Assembly: GCA_032718475.1 (NCBI GenBank) | Contig: JAUCBJ010001223.1 | Span: 62,001-126,000 of the forward strand | DNA length: 64,000 bases | Source of the DNA: Nemertoderma westbladi | Taxonomy: Eukaryota > Xenacoelomorpha > Nemertodermatida > Nemertodermatidae | Direction of reading: 5' to 3' | Shown here: positions 48,332 through 58,841 of the stretch, one piece after another | How the letters are laid out: each line of letters begins with the position of its first letter | Numbering within the stretch: position 1 is the stretch's first letter | The notes under the pieces: generated by a model | What the model was told of the DNA's origin: nothing | Databases searched by the model: none | Seen by the model: the letters and a program-made list of their open reading frames with translations, nothing else | Program-made: the position numbers and the translations under genes

Positions 48332-48434
48332 GTGAGTCACATTACCATATAAGGTTAAAGTATATAGGCCTACACATAACGGTATATACTGTATTTAGAA
48401 AGATGTAGCGATACGCCCCGTACACCTTCTGCTG

Positions 48435-48560
48435 GAATATAAGGTTGTTATTCAAGTACCTGAACCCCCCCCCCCCCCCCCATTTTCTACAAATCGATTG
48501 CCTGAAAATTGAAGCAGATATAAATTCACCAGCCTTACCCTAATGTAAGGGTGGTAGCAC
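48435..48560. repeat. Diverged relative of the foldback-element arm
   Basis: A C14 tract (48467-48481) followed by CATTTTCTACAAATC and TGAAAATTGAAGCAGA parallels the arm at 43391-43450 (C tract, TTTTTCTACAAATC, TGAAATTTGAAACAGA). Only a fragment is visible. Confidence 0.5.
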
Positions 48561-48640
48561 CCCTATGTTTTTTAATATTTGTATATGTCTCCAATGTAGT
48601 CAACAATTTTAATAAGTCAGTAAAGGCTTGTCATCTATAA

Positions 48641-51230
48641 ATGTTTAGGTTAGAGTATTTACTACTACTAGGTCGAGCGAACTCGGACAGTGGAAATGAG
48701 ATCCTTCCAGGCTTCCCGATTCTCCATAGTTGTCGCAATTTCGTTTCTCCTAAGTTCAGTATCCCTTTCAAGTTGATATATATATGTTATGGCCGGTCGT
48801 CCACGACTACGCTTTCCATGAGTTGGTTGCCAGAAAAGTAGATCTGGTATGACCTCGTCTTTACTTTGCCAGCAGTGCCCACTGAATCTTAATCTGCGTT
48901 CACGGAGGGTGGTTGATACAGGTGGTATTGTACCATAAAGCTCGGCGTTTGTCATGTGTTGTCTCCAGCTGATGTTTAGGGCTGCCCTTAGTAGTCTTGT
49001 GTAGCAACCATCAATTCGTTGTTCAAGTGATTTGGTCAGTGTCCAGGTCTCACCCCCGTATAAAAATACACTTTCCACTGTGGCTCGAAAGAACTTAGTC
49101 TTCAGGTGCCTGGAGAGATCTGATTTCCAGATGGTTTCCATTTTTGATAGAGCTACCCAAGCCTTTGCTTTCCTAACTTCTATGTCCTTTTTGCTACTCT
49201 CTATCCATGATCCAAGGTACTGGAAGTCATCGACCTTCCTTAGTTGATTATTATCAATGGTTGTCAAGTTCCCATCAACATTAAAGGTCATGAATTCGGT
49301 CTTTGTAGCATTTATATGCAATTCAACCTCCTTAGCAGCCCTCTCCACTTTATTTAGTAGAAGCTGTGCATCTGCTAGGGTATTAGAGAGCAGGGTGATG
49401 TCATCCGCAAAGTTGGTGTCTGTGACTGTAGTTGCCGGATATCTACTACTTCTGCGTTCTTGAAGTGTGAATCTCAGATTTTCACCCTTTGTGGCCGTCC
49501 TCATAGCGTAATCCAGCACAATTACAAATAGTAATGGTGCTAATGTGTCACCTTGCAGTACGCCAGCCAGGATTGAGAAAAACTCAGTTTCACCATCTGG
49601 TGAGAGTACCTGCGCTTCTGTGTCACAATATAACAATCCAATGCAAGCAACAATTACTTGTAATTGCTGGTACAATTACTGGTATTCCATAAGCTCTTAG
49701 GATTTCAAGTATTTTACCTCTATGGATGGAGTCGAATGCCTTCTTGAAGTCCACAAAAGTCATGACTGCAGGGAGATTCTTTGACTTAATTCCATCAATC
49801 AGTCTCCGTAGTGCAAGTATCTGATCTATTGTTGATCTACTTGGTCGAAATCCGTTTTAGCTCTTACGCAGTAGTTTCTCTATGTGAGGCCTAATCCTAT
49901 ACAGAATCATTTTATTGTATATTTTGGCAGCTACCACAAGCAGACAGATCCCACGATAGTTTGTTGGTATGCCGAGGTCTCCTTTCTTGGGGAGAGGCTT
50001 TAGTTGACCTTTAGTCCAAATTGGTGGTGGCTTTTCCCCTTTTAACATCCGGTTGCAAACATTCAATAATGGTCTGTTTAGCACTCCGGTTTTCCATACC
50101 TCCGCTGGGATTTCATCTAATCCACTCGCTTTATTATTGGACATGCTTTTAATGCTTCTTTGGAGTTCGGCAGGTGTGAAGTCCCCTGTTTCTATAGGTA
50201 GTGTCTTGTCATATATTTTCCTTGTAGGGCTGACCTCGATGTTTGGTGGCTGCCCAAGCAAGTTGCTGAAGTGATTTTTCCACTTCCCAACACGTTCTTC
50301 AGGACTATCGGCTTTGAGGCGCCCCTTTGCACAACTTTTCCGACCAGATACCTCATTTACAGTTTGCCAGGTAAGTCTTGATTGTTGCTGTATGTGAGCA
50401 GTTGTAATTGCTTCAGTTTTATCCTATATATACTTTTCCTGGCTGATGTTGTAGGCCAATTTAAGATCGTCCTTAGCTTTCTCAACCTTGTTAATGTTTT
50501 CAGTTGTTGGTTGTTCGGTTTTAACTTTGTAGGCTATCTTAAGATCTTCTCTCTTACAAGTAACATCAGAGTTTTGCCATGGCACATACTGTTTTCGTTT
50601 AGGTTTCTGGGGGATATGCCTCTTAGCTGATTCCTTGTGGGCTGTTATTATATTCTGGTATATTGAATCGGTGGATTGGTCTTCATCCATTGACTGAAGT
50701 GCTTCAAAGCGGTTTTGAACTTCTACTGTGTAAGTATCCTTTACAGCATTGTCAGCTCTGAGTTTCTCCCAGTCATAGTTGATTTGCTTGCTTTTCCTGG
50801 GTTTGCTGGCTCTCAAACTGAGTCTTATCTCTGCAGTCAAAACTTGACTGCTTGTTCTGGCTCTGAGGCATTGGTTGGACTGTAGCAACATATAACTGTT
50901 GCCTTGGGATTCCCATCAAATGTTGCGATCATAACCCTGGAATTTATAGATTCGATGTTGTTTAGGGTCTTAATTGCAAATGGGCTTAGCAGAATTCCTA
51001 CTCCACCAATTGATGCATTGGCCGAGTTTCTTACTGCTGAGCTTGTTACTAACGTCCATCCATTTCCAATGTCATTGTACTTCATGGCAGTGTCTTCATG
51101 ACAAATCCGATGTTCTTGGATGCAGATGATGTCGATGTTATATTCCATTGCCAGAGCGACCATGTCACCCTATTTGGTATGTGCTTTCAGCGTGCGTGCA
51201 TTCATTGTAGCAATCTTTACATTTCAACAG
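48641..51230 (-). mobile_element. RTE-type LINE, minus strand, internally deleted
   Basis: Single-ORF LINE reading right to left: endonuclease start (51163), linker, RT (50261 to about 49350), C-terminal region and an AGT-repeat tail (48664-48672). RTE-clade signature GVLQGDTLAPLLFVIVLDYAMR is cut to GVLQGDTLAPLLF in motif B. The 5' end directly abuts the TTCCCTCAC minisatellite. The same family is present at 45150-45810 and 54470-54790. Confidence 0.85.
48668..51163 (-). pseudogene. RTE-type endonuclease-reverse transcriptase, deleted and frameshifted
   Basis: Pieces: 51163-50837 with EYNIDIICIQEHR and GGVGILLSP (endonuclease start, reaching CCYSPTNASE); 50891-50424 beginning at LTAEIRLSLRA (linker after the endonuclease); 50261-49857 with KASGLDEIPAEVWK and NYRGICLLVVAAK; 49856-49680 with FVDFKKAFDSIHRGK (motif A); 49675-48668 with GVLQGDTLAPLLF (B), FADDITLLS (C), YLGSWI and the C-terminal LRERRLRFSGHCW region. 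Between CCYSPTNASE and LTAEIRL the middle of the endonuclease, including the GDxN and SDH motifs, is missing. The breaks put it in at least four frames; not functional. Confidence 0.85.
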
Positions 51231-51232
51231 AG

Positions 51233-52378
51233 GTCACTTCCCTCACTCACTCCCTCACTTCCCTCACTTCCCTCACTTCCCTCACTTCCCTCACTTCCCT
51301 CACTTCCCTCACTTCCCTCACTTCCCTCACTTCCCTCACTCACTCCCTCACTTCCCTCACTCACTCCCTCACTTCCCTCACTTCCCTCACTTCCCTCACT
51401 TCCCTCACTCACTTCCCTCACTTCCCTCACTTCCCTCACTTCCCTCACTTCCCTCACTTCCCTCACTCACTCCCTCACTTCCCTCACTTCCCTCACTTCC
51501 CTCACTTCCCTCACTTCCCTCACTCACTCCCTCACTTCCCTCACTTCCCTCACTTCCCTCACTTCCCTCACTCACTCCCTCACTTCCCTCACTTCCCTCA
51601 CTCACTCCCTCACTCACTCCCTCACTTCCCTCACTTCCCTCACTTCCCTCACTTCCCTCACTTCCCTCACTTCCCTCACTCACTCCCTCACTTCCCTCAC
51701 TCACTCCCTCACTTCCCTCACTTCCCTCACTTCCCTCACTTCCCTCACTCACTTCCCTCACTTCCCTCACTTCCCTCACTTCCCTCACTTCCCTCACTTC
51801 CCTCACTTCCCTCACTCACTCCCTCACTTCCCTCACTTCCCTCACTTCCCTCACTCACTCCCTCACTCACTCCCTCACTTCCCTCACTTCCCTCACTTCC
51901 CTCACTTCCCTCACTCACTCCCTCACTCACTCCCTCACTTCCCTCACTTCCCTCACTTCCCTCACTTCCCTCACTTCCCTCACTTCCCTCACTTCCCTCA
52001 CTTCCCTCACTTCCCTCACTTCCCTCACTTCCCTCACTCACTCCCTCACTTCCCTCACTTCCCTCACTTCCCTCACTTCCCTCACTTCCCTCACTTCCCT
52101 CACTTCCCTCACTGCCTCACTTCCCTCACTTCCCTCACTTCCCTCACTTCCCTCACTTCCCTCACTTCCCTCACTTCCCTCACTTCCCTCACTTCCCTCA
52201 CTTCCCTCACTCACTCCCTCACTTCCCTCACTTCCCTCACTTCCCTCATTTCCCTCACTTCCCTCACTTCCCTCACTTCCCTCATTTCCCTCACTTCCCT
52301 CACTCACTCCCTCACTCACTCCCTCACTTCCCTCACTCACTCCCTCACTTCCCTCACTTCCCTCACTTCCCTCACTTC
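51233..52378. repeat. TTCCCTCAC minisatellite, ~1.15 kb
   Basis: 9-bp unit TTCCCTCAC with interspersed 12-bp variant TCACTCCCTCAC. Unit lengths divisible by three keep several frames open on both strands; long ORFs across it (51098-52435, 51120-52388 and the minus ones) are not genes. Interruptions such as CACTGCCTC (52112) and CATTTCCC (52247, 52283) mark single-base changes. Confidence 0.97.
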
Positions 52379-52750
52379 TGTATACTAGCTTTGACTCTCC
52401 CAGCTATAGTGATAGTATGCAACCTTGGGAGTTAATGTGCGGTCTTACGAGTAAATGTCAAGAGATTAGACTTCATGTTGCCTCCATTGATTCACTCTTC
52501 TTAACTTTATAAAATAACTCCACCCTTATTTAAAGTTTTAAAAATTATGACTTAGTCGACTAATTTTCCAAAATATATTATAAAAACATATAATTTCTTG
52601 AATAAATAGACCTAATAGTAATAAATATTGTTGGCAAATACATTTATAATACTAATATAATAATTAGGGATAAATAATCCTAATACTAATATAAATGTTA
52701 TGGATAAATAGTCCTAATACTATTATGAAAGGAACTCAAACAAACAAATG
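52379..52750. other. Downstream region of the C2H2 ORF; no gene
   Basis: AT-rich, with imperfect repeats of AATAGTCCTAATACTA-type sequence (52560-52730). No clear minus-strand AATAAA close to the stop. Confidence 0.4.
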
Positions 52751-53692
52751 TCAATAGCGTCGTCCTGCGCGAGCAAATACTGTACGAGAGTTTGATGTTA
52801 TAGGTCTTCGAAAATAAGTAAAAGCTGGTTGATTTTCTTTAATTTCATCTTCCTCATTAACCAACTGTTTCTTAATTTCATTCAATTGTTCATTCATTTT
52901 CAGTAATTTACTTTTATTTCCCAGAACCTGTCTTAATATCTCTTCTCTATTTTCCTCATTTTCTTCCATTTGTTTAATAAATTTCCGTATTTGATTTTTG
53001 TTTTGATTTTCATCATTCTCTTCTAAATGTTTAATAATTTTCCGCAATTTATTCTTATTTCCAAGTAATTGTCTCAATATTTCCTTATTATTATCATTTT
53101 CATCATCTTCTTCACTTTCCTGACCTTCACTTTCTTCGTCCTCTCCATGACCTTCACTTTCTTCATCCTCTTTCTGACCTTCACTTTCGTCATCCTCTTC
53201 CCCGCCTTCACTTTCTTCATCGTCTTCCTGACCTTCGCTTTCTTCATTCTCTTCCTGACCTTCGCTATCTTCACCCTCTTCCTGACCTTCACTTTCTTCG
53301 TCATCTTCCTGACCTTCACTCACTTCGTTCTCAACCTCACTCTCTTCAACTTCATCCTGACCCTCACTATTTTCATTCTCCATCTCATCGTCCTCTTCTT
53401 CTTCACTTTCCTCACTCAAATTTTCATCATTTTCTAGGGGTAACTGTTTTTGTATCCTTTTCAAAATATTCATAACTTTATGAAATTTATTTTCCGTTGT
53501 CTGTTTTATCTTTAATATATCACGCTCAACTCTCTTTTTCTTTTCATCTTCACTAAAAATATCTTCGGATTTTTTAAATTTCTTTGGTAATGGATCCATT
53601 AGTTTATCCTTTCTATGTCTTTCCATGTGACGAGATAGATTGTCTTGTCTCATTTCTTTATTACAAACCAAACATTTTTCATAACTAGGCAT
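52751..53692 (-). CDS. C2H2-finger, acidic, coiled-coil protein (313 aa), intronless
   Basis: Intact ORF from ATG 53692 to TAG 52751. N-terminal single C2H2 finger CLVCNKEMRQDNLSRHMERH (CX2CX12HX3H, about residues 8-27), then a basic stretch (RHRKDKLMDPLPKKFKK) that could be a nuclear signal. About 90-205 is a Glu/Asp-rich region made of imperfect 9-10 residue repeats (EESEGQEDD type). About 205-290 holds two related helical segments (EILRQLLGNKNKLRK and EILRQVLGNKSKLLK), likely coiled coil. A TATA box lies 140 bp upstream. I do not recognise the family. Nucleic-acid binding is inferred from the finger only. It could be a host gene or belong to a large DNA transposon or endogenised virus; no neighbouring gene decides this. 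Confidence 0.65.
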   Translation of the reverse strand: MPSYEKCLVCNKEMRQDNLSRHMERHRKDKLMDPLPKKFKKSEDIFSEDEKKKRVERDILKIKQTTENKFHKVMNILKRIQKQLPLENDENLSEESEEEEDDEMENENSEGQDEVEESEVENEVSEGQEDDEESEGQEEGEDSEGQEENEESEGQEDDEESEGGEEDDESEGQKEDEESEGHGEDEESEGQESEEDDENDNNKEILRQLLGNKNKLRKIIKHLEENDENQNKNQIRKFIKQMEENEENREEILRQVLGNKSKLLKMNEQLNEIKKQLVNEEDEIKENQPAFTYFRRPITSNSRTVFARAGRRY

Positions 53693-53831
53693 TATATAGC
53701 AATGTCAATTGATATTATGAGTTTTCGATAAATGATTTTACATAATTTTAAATAAATAAAACTTTTATGAAAATAAATAAAACTTTTAAAAATAAAAATT
53801 AGAGAATGAATGGGAATGCGGTGACTGGGGG

Positions 53832-53839
53832 CTTTTATA
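53832..53839 (-). promoter_or_regulatory. TATA box for the C2H2 ORF
   Basis: Minus-strand TATAAAAG in a GC-rich setting (CTCTATAAAAGCCCCC). A start 25-30 bp downstream would fall near 53805, leaving a leader of about 110 bases before ATG 53692. Confidence 0.6.
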
Positions 53840-54146
53840 GAGGGAGGTTAGAATGGAGTTGTGAAAGAAGAATAATCTATTGCAAGAGCAGATGTTTATT
53901 ATAATTTCTTGGACGAATTGATGTAATAACGAAGCTGAAGGTTTGAATAATTAAAGCTCTGTGGCATGCCCCATTCACGCAGGCCCCATTCACGCATTGA
54001 TGTTTGGGTTAGTCATGCTACAGTTAATAAGAGCCCAAACAGCCACAGATTATTGAGGGATGACTCAGGGCCAAACTGGGCCGCACAGTGCCTATTGTAT
54101 TGTATATTTCGTTTGTTATAGTACAATTTATTCATCTCGCGTCCCT

Positions 54147-54268
54147 ATCTGATTGATTTGTATCAAATTAAATTGCCTTTGGCAACATTATTTGATACAA
54201 ATCGATTGATTAAACAATTAATTAATTGTTTAATCGACCAATTAATTAATTGATTAATTAATTAATGA
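54147..54268. repeat. AT-rich nested inverted repeats
   Basis: TTGATTTGTATCAAAT (54152 onward) faces ATTTGATACAAATCGA (54188 onward), followed by TTAAACAATTAATTAATTGTTTAA and a TTAATTAATT run. It can form two adjacent hairpins. No gene. Confidence 0.6.
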
Positions 54269-54469
54269 CCTACTTAACACCCAAGGTGTGAAGTGGGTCT
54301 CAACTGTCGCCGAAGTAGGGTAAACCATTACTACTTACGCTATTATAGCATTAGATACTAGGCCACTTCACCGATCACCCCAAGCATGTTCTTGTTCTGA
54401 TGAGCCAGCTGGAGATTAAACATGGATGTTTAAGCATGAAGGATGTATAAGCATGGATGTTTAAGCATC

Positions 54470-54790
54470 CAAGCATCCTCATTGGTTCCCCCAAGCTTGA
54501 CACTAGAACAAAATCGCCTCCGCTTTGCAGGACATTGCTTTCGCCGTGAGGACCAGCCAGTGCATAATCTTGTACTTTGGCAGCCTCATGGAGTGAATAA
54601 GCATGGTGGACAGCCCATGACTTTCTTGAGACGCATCTTAAAGGACACTGGCTTTGAAGATGCGGATGATCTAGCAAATGTCATGGGTGATAGGGAGTTG
54701 TGGCGGTGCAATTTTGTTGACAAGCCGGCACAGAAAATGCAGCTGCAATGCAGCATGCCGATCCTAGTAGTAGTAGTAGTAAGCATGGAT
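54470..54790 (+). pseudogene. 5'-truncated RTE-type LINE tail
   Basis: Plus-strand frame with EQNRLRFAGHCFRREDQ, LVLWQPHGVNKHGGQP and MTFLRRILKDTGFED, equivalent to the C-terminus of the minus-strand RTE element (RERRLRFSGHCWQSKDE). It ends in (TAG)n at 54766-54782. Only about 300 bp remain, as usual for 5'-truncated insertions. Confidence 0.8.
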
Positions 54791-54799
54791 GATTATGCT

Positions 54800-56203
54800 A
54801 CATATTAATTATGGAGTTAGGGCCTACATGGCTGATTTCGAACAGAGGCGGCCGAATCTACAGGTCGTGTGGGCCGATATATGTTTGAGATGTAAAGTAA
54901 TACATTACACTAACATGGTAAAAAAATTTTCTTAAACTTCTATAATTTGGAATCCTGCCTGCCCCCCACTGAGATAAGAGTAAATACAGCGCGCCTGAAA
55001 GGTTATCAATATGCTAATCAGTGGACCTACCGTGTAACTAAATAAAAAATTACCATTAATTCAACCTGTTTAATGGCGCCTACAAAAGTTTATCAAAAAT
55101 AACAAATACAATTAATTATTTACAATTGAAATGTTGGAATCAAACAAAATCATTATTTTGACTTCCAATCCCATCTAAATAGAGGAAAGTCAGTGCGTTT
55201 GATTGGCTGTCTAATGTTACAAGAATCCGTTCGCATTGGTACTCCATTAATTCATTATCTATTGACACTTTGTACCTGAGGACAGCGCATTTACTTTGCG
55301 TTGCTCGTAGCTCATGGCCTGAGTTCGCGGCATCAAACTTTGTCCATTTCTTCACCTTTGCTAATTAAGGATTCCCAGTTGGCACTCTAGGATTGACTAG
55401 TATGGGTTGGAAAAGTAGCATTAGCTCAAGGCTACACTATATGCTGCACTAATTTCCGCCGCTATCCATTTTAATCAGCATGCCCCACACGTATTCTATA
55501 CACGGTAAAACTGCAGGAACTTTTTATATTTCCTATTTATGTCAACCTTGTAAATATCAAATTACTCACGCCCTATTATAAAACACATGAGGGTTCATGG
55601 AGATGACATGTGGAGGCATTTCTTAGATTAGAGTCTCATGACTTAGGGCTATGGTCACATTACAGTTTCACTCATGGCCTTCTTAACACCATCCAAAAAA
55701 ATACTCTAACACACATAAACATATCCAAGCCTGTACCGATCCGTCGGTAAATTAAATAACAGACTTTCCTACTGAGAATCAAACCTGGGCCTTTTTATAT
55801 GTAAGATGTAACTTTCTGTATTAACTTTGTTTTAATTTCACTTTAGTATTTATTTATTATATTATTATACTGGCACTACAGTACTGACTACTTACTGTAT
55901 TCAAAACTGTCAATTTGTTAACTAAATGAAGAGACGAAAACCCACGAGCAGCAGTGCGATATCTCATCACGGTAAAATGTCACAATGGAAAGACTCTGTT
56001 TAGGTATGAACGACTTTTGAGTCATTGTTACTGATAGCATGTGTAAAGGATATTGTTGAAACTATCGAATTGAGTACAGTAATTAAGAACTGGGTTTCTT
56101 TAAAAAAAAAACGTATATAGAATTAAATTCAAATAATTAAAACGATGATATTTGTTCAATTGAAATTTGTTGTGAACGTTTATAAAGTAGGCCTACTGTG
56201 GGG
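54800..56203. other. No gene seen
   Basis: AT-rich, no supported ORF or RNA gene. The 71-codon minus frame at 55140-55355 has no recognisable motif. Confidence 0.45.
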
Positions 56204-57217
56204 CGAGACACGAATGGCGAGCCATCAGCGAACTGATATAATTATACTATGGCCGTTTTTCAAAACTCTCTGTGTGTGTGTGTGTGTGTGTGTCGGAAGC
56301 CATAAATGTCGGAAGCCATAATCTAAATTAATATCTTCAGCTAAATTGTATGGTTGAGTCATTTTGAACGGTCTCTCCATGGAAATTAATGATTTAGCAC
56401 CATACGATTAAAGTTATTTTGCACAGAAATTAGATATCTGGAATCCATGTACCCCATTCCATTATAGTTTTTTATTTTTTCAAGTGATTTGCGTTAATAA
56501 AGGTATTTTTCATTGATTTAAACATAATTAACATTGTAAATTCATACGCTGATTCCATTCTCCCCCATTAGAGCCTAAGGCATGGCAAGGGCAGCCGTGC
56601 CCAATAATATTTCTTGAAGTTGTACATTACTAACACGTTGTGGGGTCTTCGAGCAGCACGTGTTAAAATGTTCAATGACTGAGCAGCGACTAATTAACAA
56701 ATTTATGAGGGATTCATTGACCAGCTACAGACAGATCAATATTGTAACATATATTTTAGTTTAATGTTTGATTCAATTAAAGGCACAAATTAAAAAGGCT
56801 GCAAATATATTGGGGTGAATAATTAAATTAGTCACCCATTAAAAGGTAGCCAATTATAAGTTGCAATCTATATAAATTTTTAAATTCAGTAGTGTGCGTG
56901 TGTTGTGTATTGATTCCGTAGATTTCATGTTGAAATAGCGTTCATTAACTTAATTTCTATTTAATTATTCAGGCATACTAATACCCACTTTAAATTAGTT
57001 CGTGTGTGTTAAGTGTGTAAGATTTGATTGTTTTGGCACGAACCCATTAGGGCACAGAAACTGACGGATTCTTCGCGAATCTCGCAAACGTCGCGAATTT
57101 CGCAAACGTCGCAAACTTCGGTAATTTTTTCTACAATTTTGACTCCTTAAGCAAAAGTGTCCCGAATGAGTTTTTTAACTTTTATTTCTTTGTGATTTTG
57201 ATTGCTTTTTTATATTA

Positions 57218-57445
57218 GTGAATGTTCTAGAACCTTAGTAGATTTTTTATGGTATATAGCTAGTATTTTTTACTAGCTAGTAATTTTTGGAAATTATTTT
57301 GGTCATTAATATATTCTTCAACAGTTTAACCTGAAATATCATGGACTTTCACATTTTTTATAATTTCTAAAAATACTAGCTAGCAAAAAACACTACCGGT
57401 AGCTATCATAAAGAACATATCTACTAATGTTCTAGAACTTTCACC
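57218..57445. mobile_element. Small foldback element (CTAGAAC ends)
   Basis: ATGTTCTAGAACCTTAGTAG on the left faces CTACTAATGTTCTAGAACTT on the right, with inner matching TAGCTAGTATTTTT / CTAGCTAGCAAAAAA stems. Its mirror copy is in the right arm (61780-62000). No ORF. Confidence 0.6.
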
Positions 57446-58223
57446 AATAACAAAAAAATTTAAAAACTCTAAAAAAGGATTGGTGAAGAATGGCTGGGGT
57501 GTCGACAGGGCGAAGTAGGGACCGTGTTGCTTAACCCCTTAGAGCCTATGACGTCCAGTGCATGTCACCATGGACAACACTAAGACATGCAGTGGACGTC
57601 ATGCTGCAATACATGTTTTATTGGAAGGCTCTTGGTCTAGGTATACTGGTGGATAGTATTAAAGACATTTAGTGCTCTTCATGGCAAAAAATCCATTCTG
57701 TACTGTAGATAGGATAGGCTTTATTGTAGACTGTATTATCAATGTTAGGTATATGGCGTAATGCCAACCACAGTACAGTAGTACAGACTGACAGTAAGAC
57801 CGACAGACAGACAGACTGGATTTATGTAAACGTGTAAACTGACATCAGAAATGAAATCAGCAACCCTTAACACCCCCATAACGAGAATGTTAGTTAGTTT
57901 GTATTCTTTTTAAAGTTTTGACAGACTGACTGACTGACAGAAAGACCGACAGTCCGACAAACTAGATTAATGTAAACCTGAAAACTGACATCAGAAATGA
58001 AATCAGCACCCCTTAAAACCCCCATAGCGAGAATGTTAGTTAATTTGAATTATTTTTTATGTTTTGACAGACTGACTAACAGAATTACCGACAGACAGAC
58101 AGACTAGATTTATGTAAACGTGAAAACTGACATCAGAAATGTAATCAGCACCCCTTAAAACCCCCACAGCGAGAATGTTAGCGACACGTTTTAATTATTA
58201 ACCATATTTCGTAAGATATATTT

Positions 58224-58841
58224 CATCATCGTGTCTGCACGGTATTTCACATAGCGCCCCATTTGGTGATCTCCAGTGAATGTTTGGATTTGACCTGACC
58301 AAATTGGTTTACTACGGAAGATCCGCAGTGGGCACACCTGAGCGGGTGTGGGCCACTCGGACTAGGACTTTGTAATTGTTTTGCAAATATTGGGACCATG
58401 CATTTTCTAACTTACAGGTTTCGTTGCATTGCTTGGATCAAACTTATCCTGTATTCTATAATGCGTGGTATTTTACTCTCCGACATCGGTAGAGGTGAAG
58501 AGGTGTGTTGTTGGTCTGCCTCTGCGTCATTGGGGCGGGGGGGGAGGGGGGGGGGGGGGGTGTATTGGGGCAAGTGTCAGATTCATCTATTCGTGTTGAT
58601 GGTTGGTGAGGATTCTACTTCTGGCTAGGTCTGGCCTAGAGTAGAAGCAGTTCCGCGGCAATAATAATATTGCTCCTCAAAAGAGGGCCCTTACTGCATC
58701 AGGGACGCGTTTTTCGACAGAGCCCCGTCAGCTGAAACAGCCAGTGCCGCTAGTCGGTGGGGTTGACTTGTTGACGAGAGGCTATTATGAGGCGCAATGG
58801 GATACGCATTGCGTATCTCCTTCTGTCAACCAATACTGGCC
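58224..58841. mobile_element. 618-bp insertion with 12-bp target duplication, probable retroposon
   Basis: TAAGATATATTT occurs at 58212-58223 and 58842-58853; the right arm of the inverted repeat has the same sequence once (reverse near 61212-61224) and lacks the insert. The 12-bp duplication fits target-primed retrotransposition. It contains a G-rich run (58535-58561). No RT motif; family unknown. The 76-codon frame at 58398-58628 has no recognisable product. Confidence 0.75.

Noticed and set aside
51098-52435. 445-aa and 422-aa ORFs of Ser-Leu-Pro/Thr and Pro-His-Phe repeats
   Set aside because: Produced by the 9-bp minisatellite, with comparable frames on the minus strand.
53069-53437. 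Plus-strand Phe/Ile/Thr-rich ORF that looks membrane-like
   Set aside because: Antisense of the acidic repeat region of the C2H2 ORF.
57057-57120. TCGCAAACG/TCGCGAATT repeats as a regulatory array
   Set aside because: Short imperfect repeat inside the inverted-repeat arm; no evidence of function.
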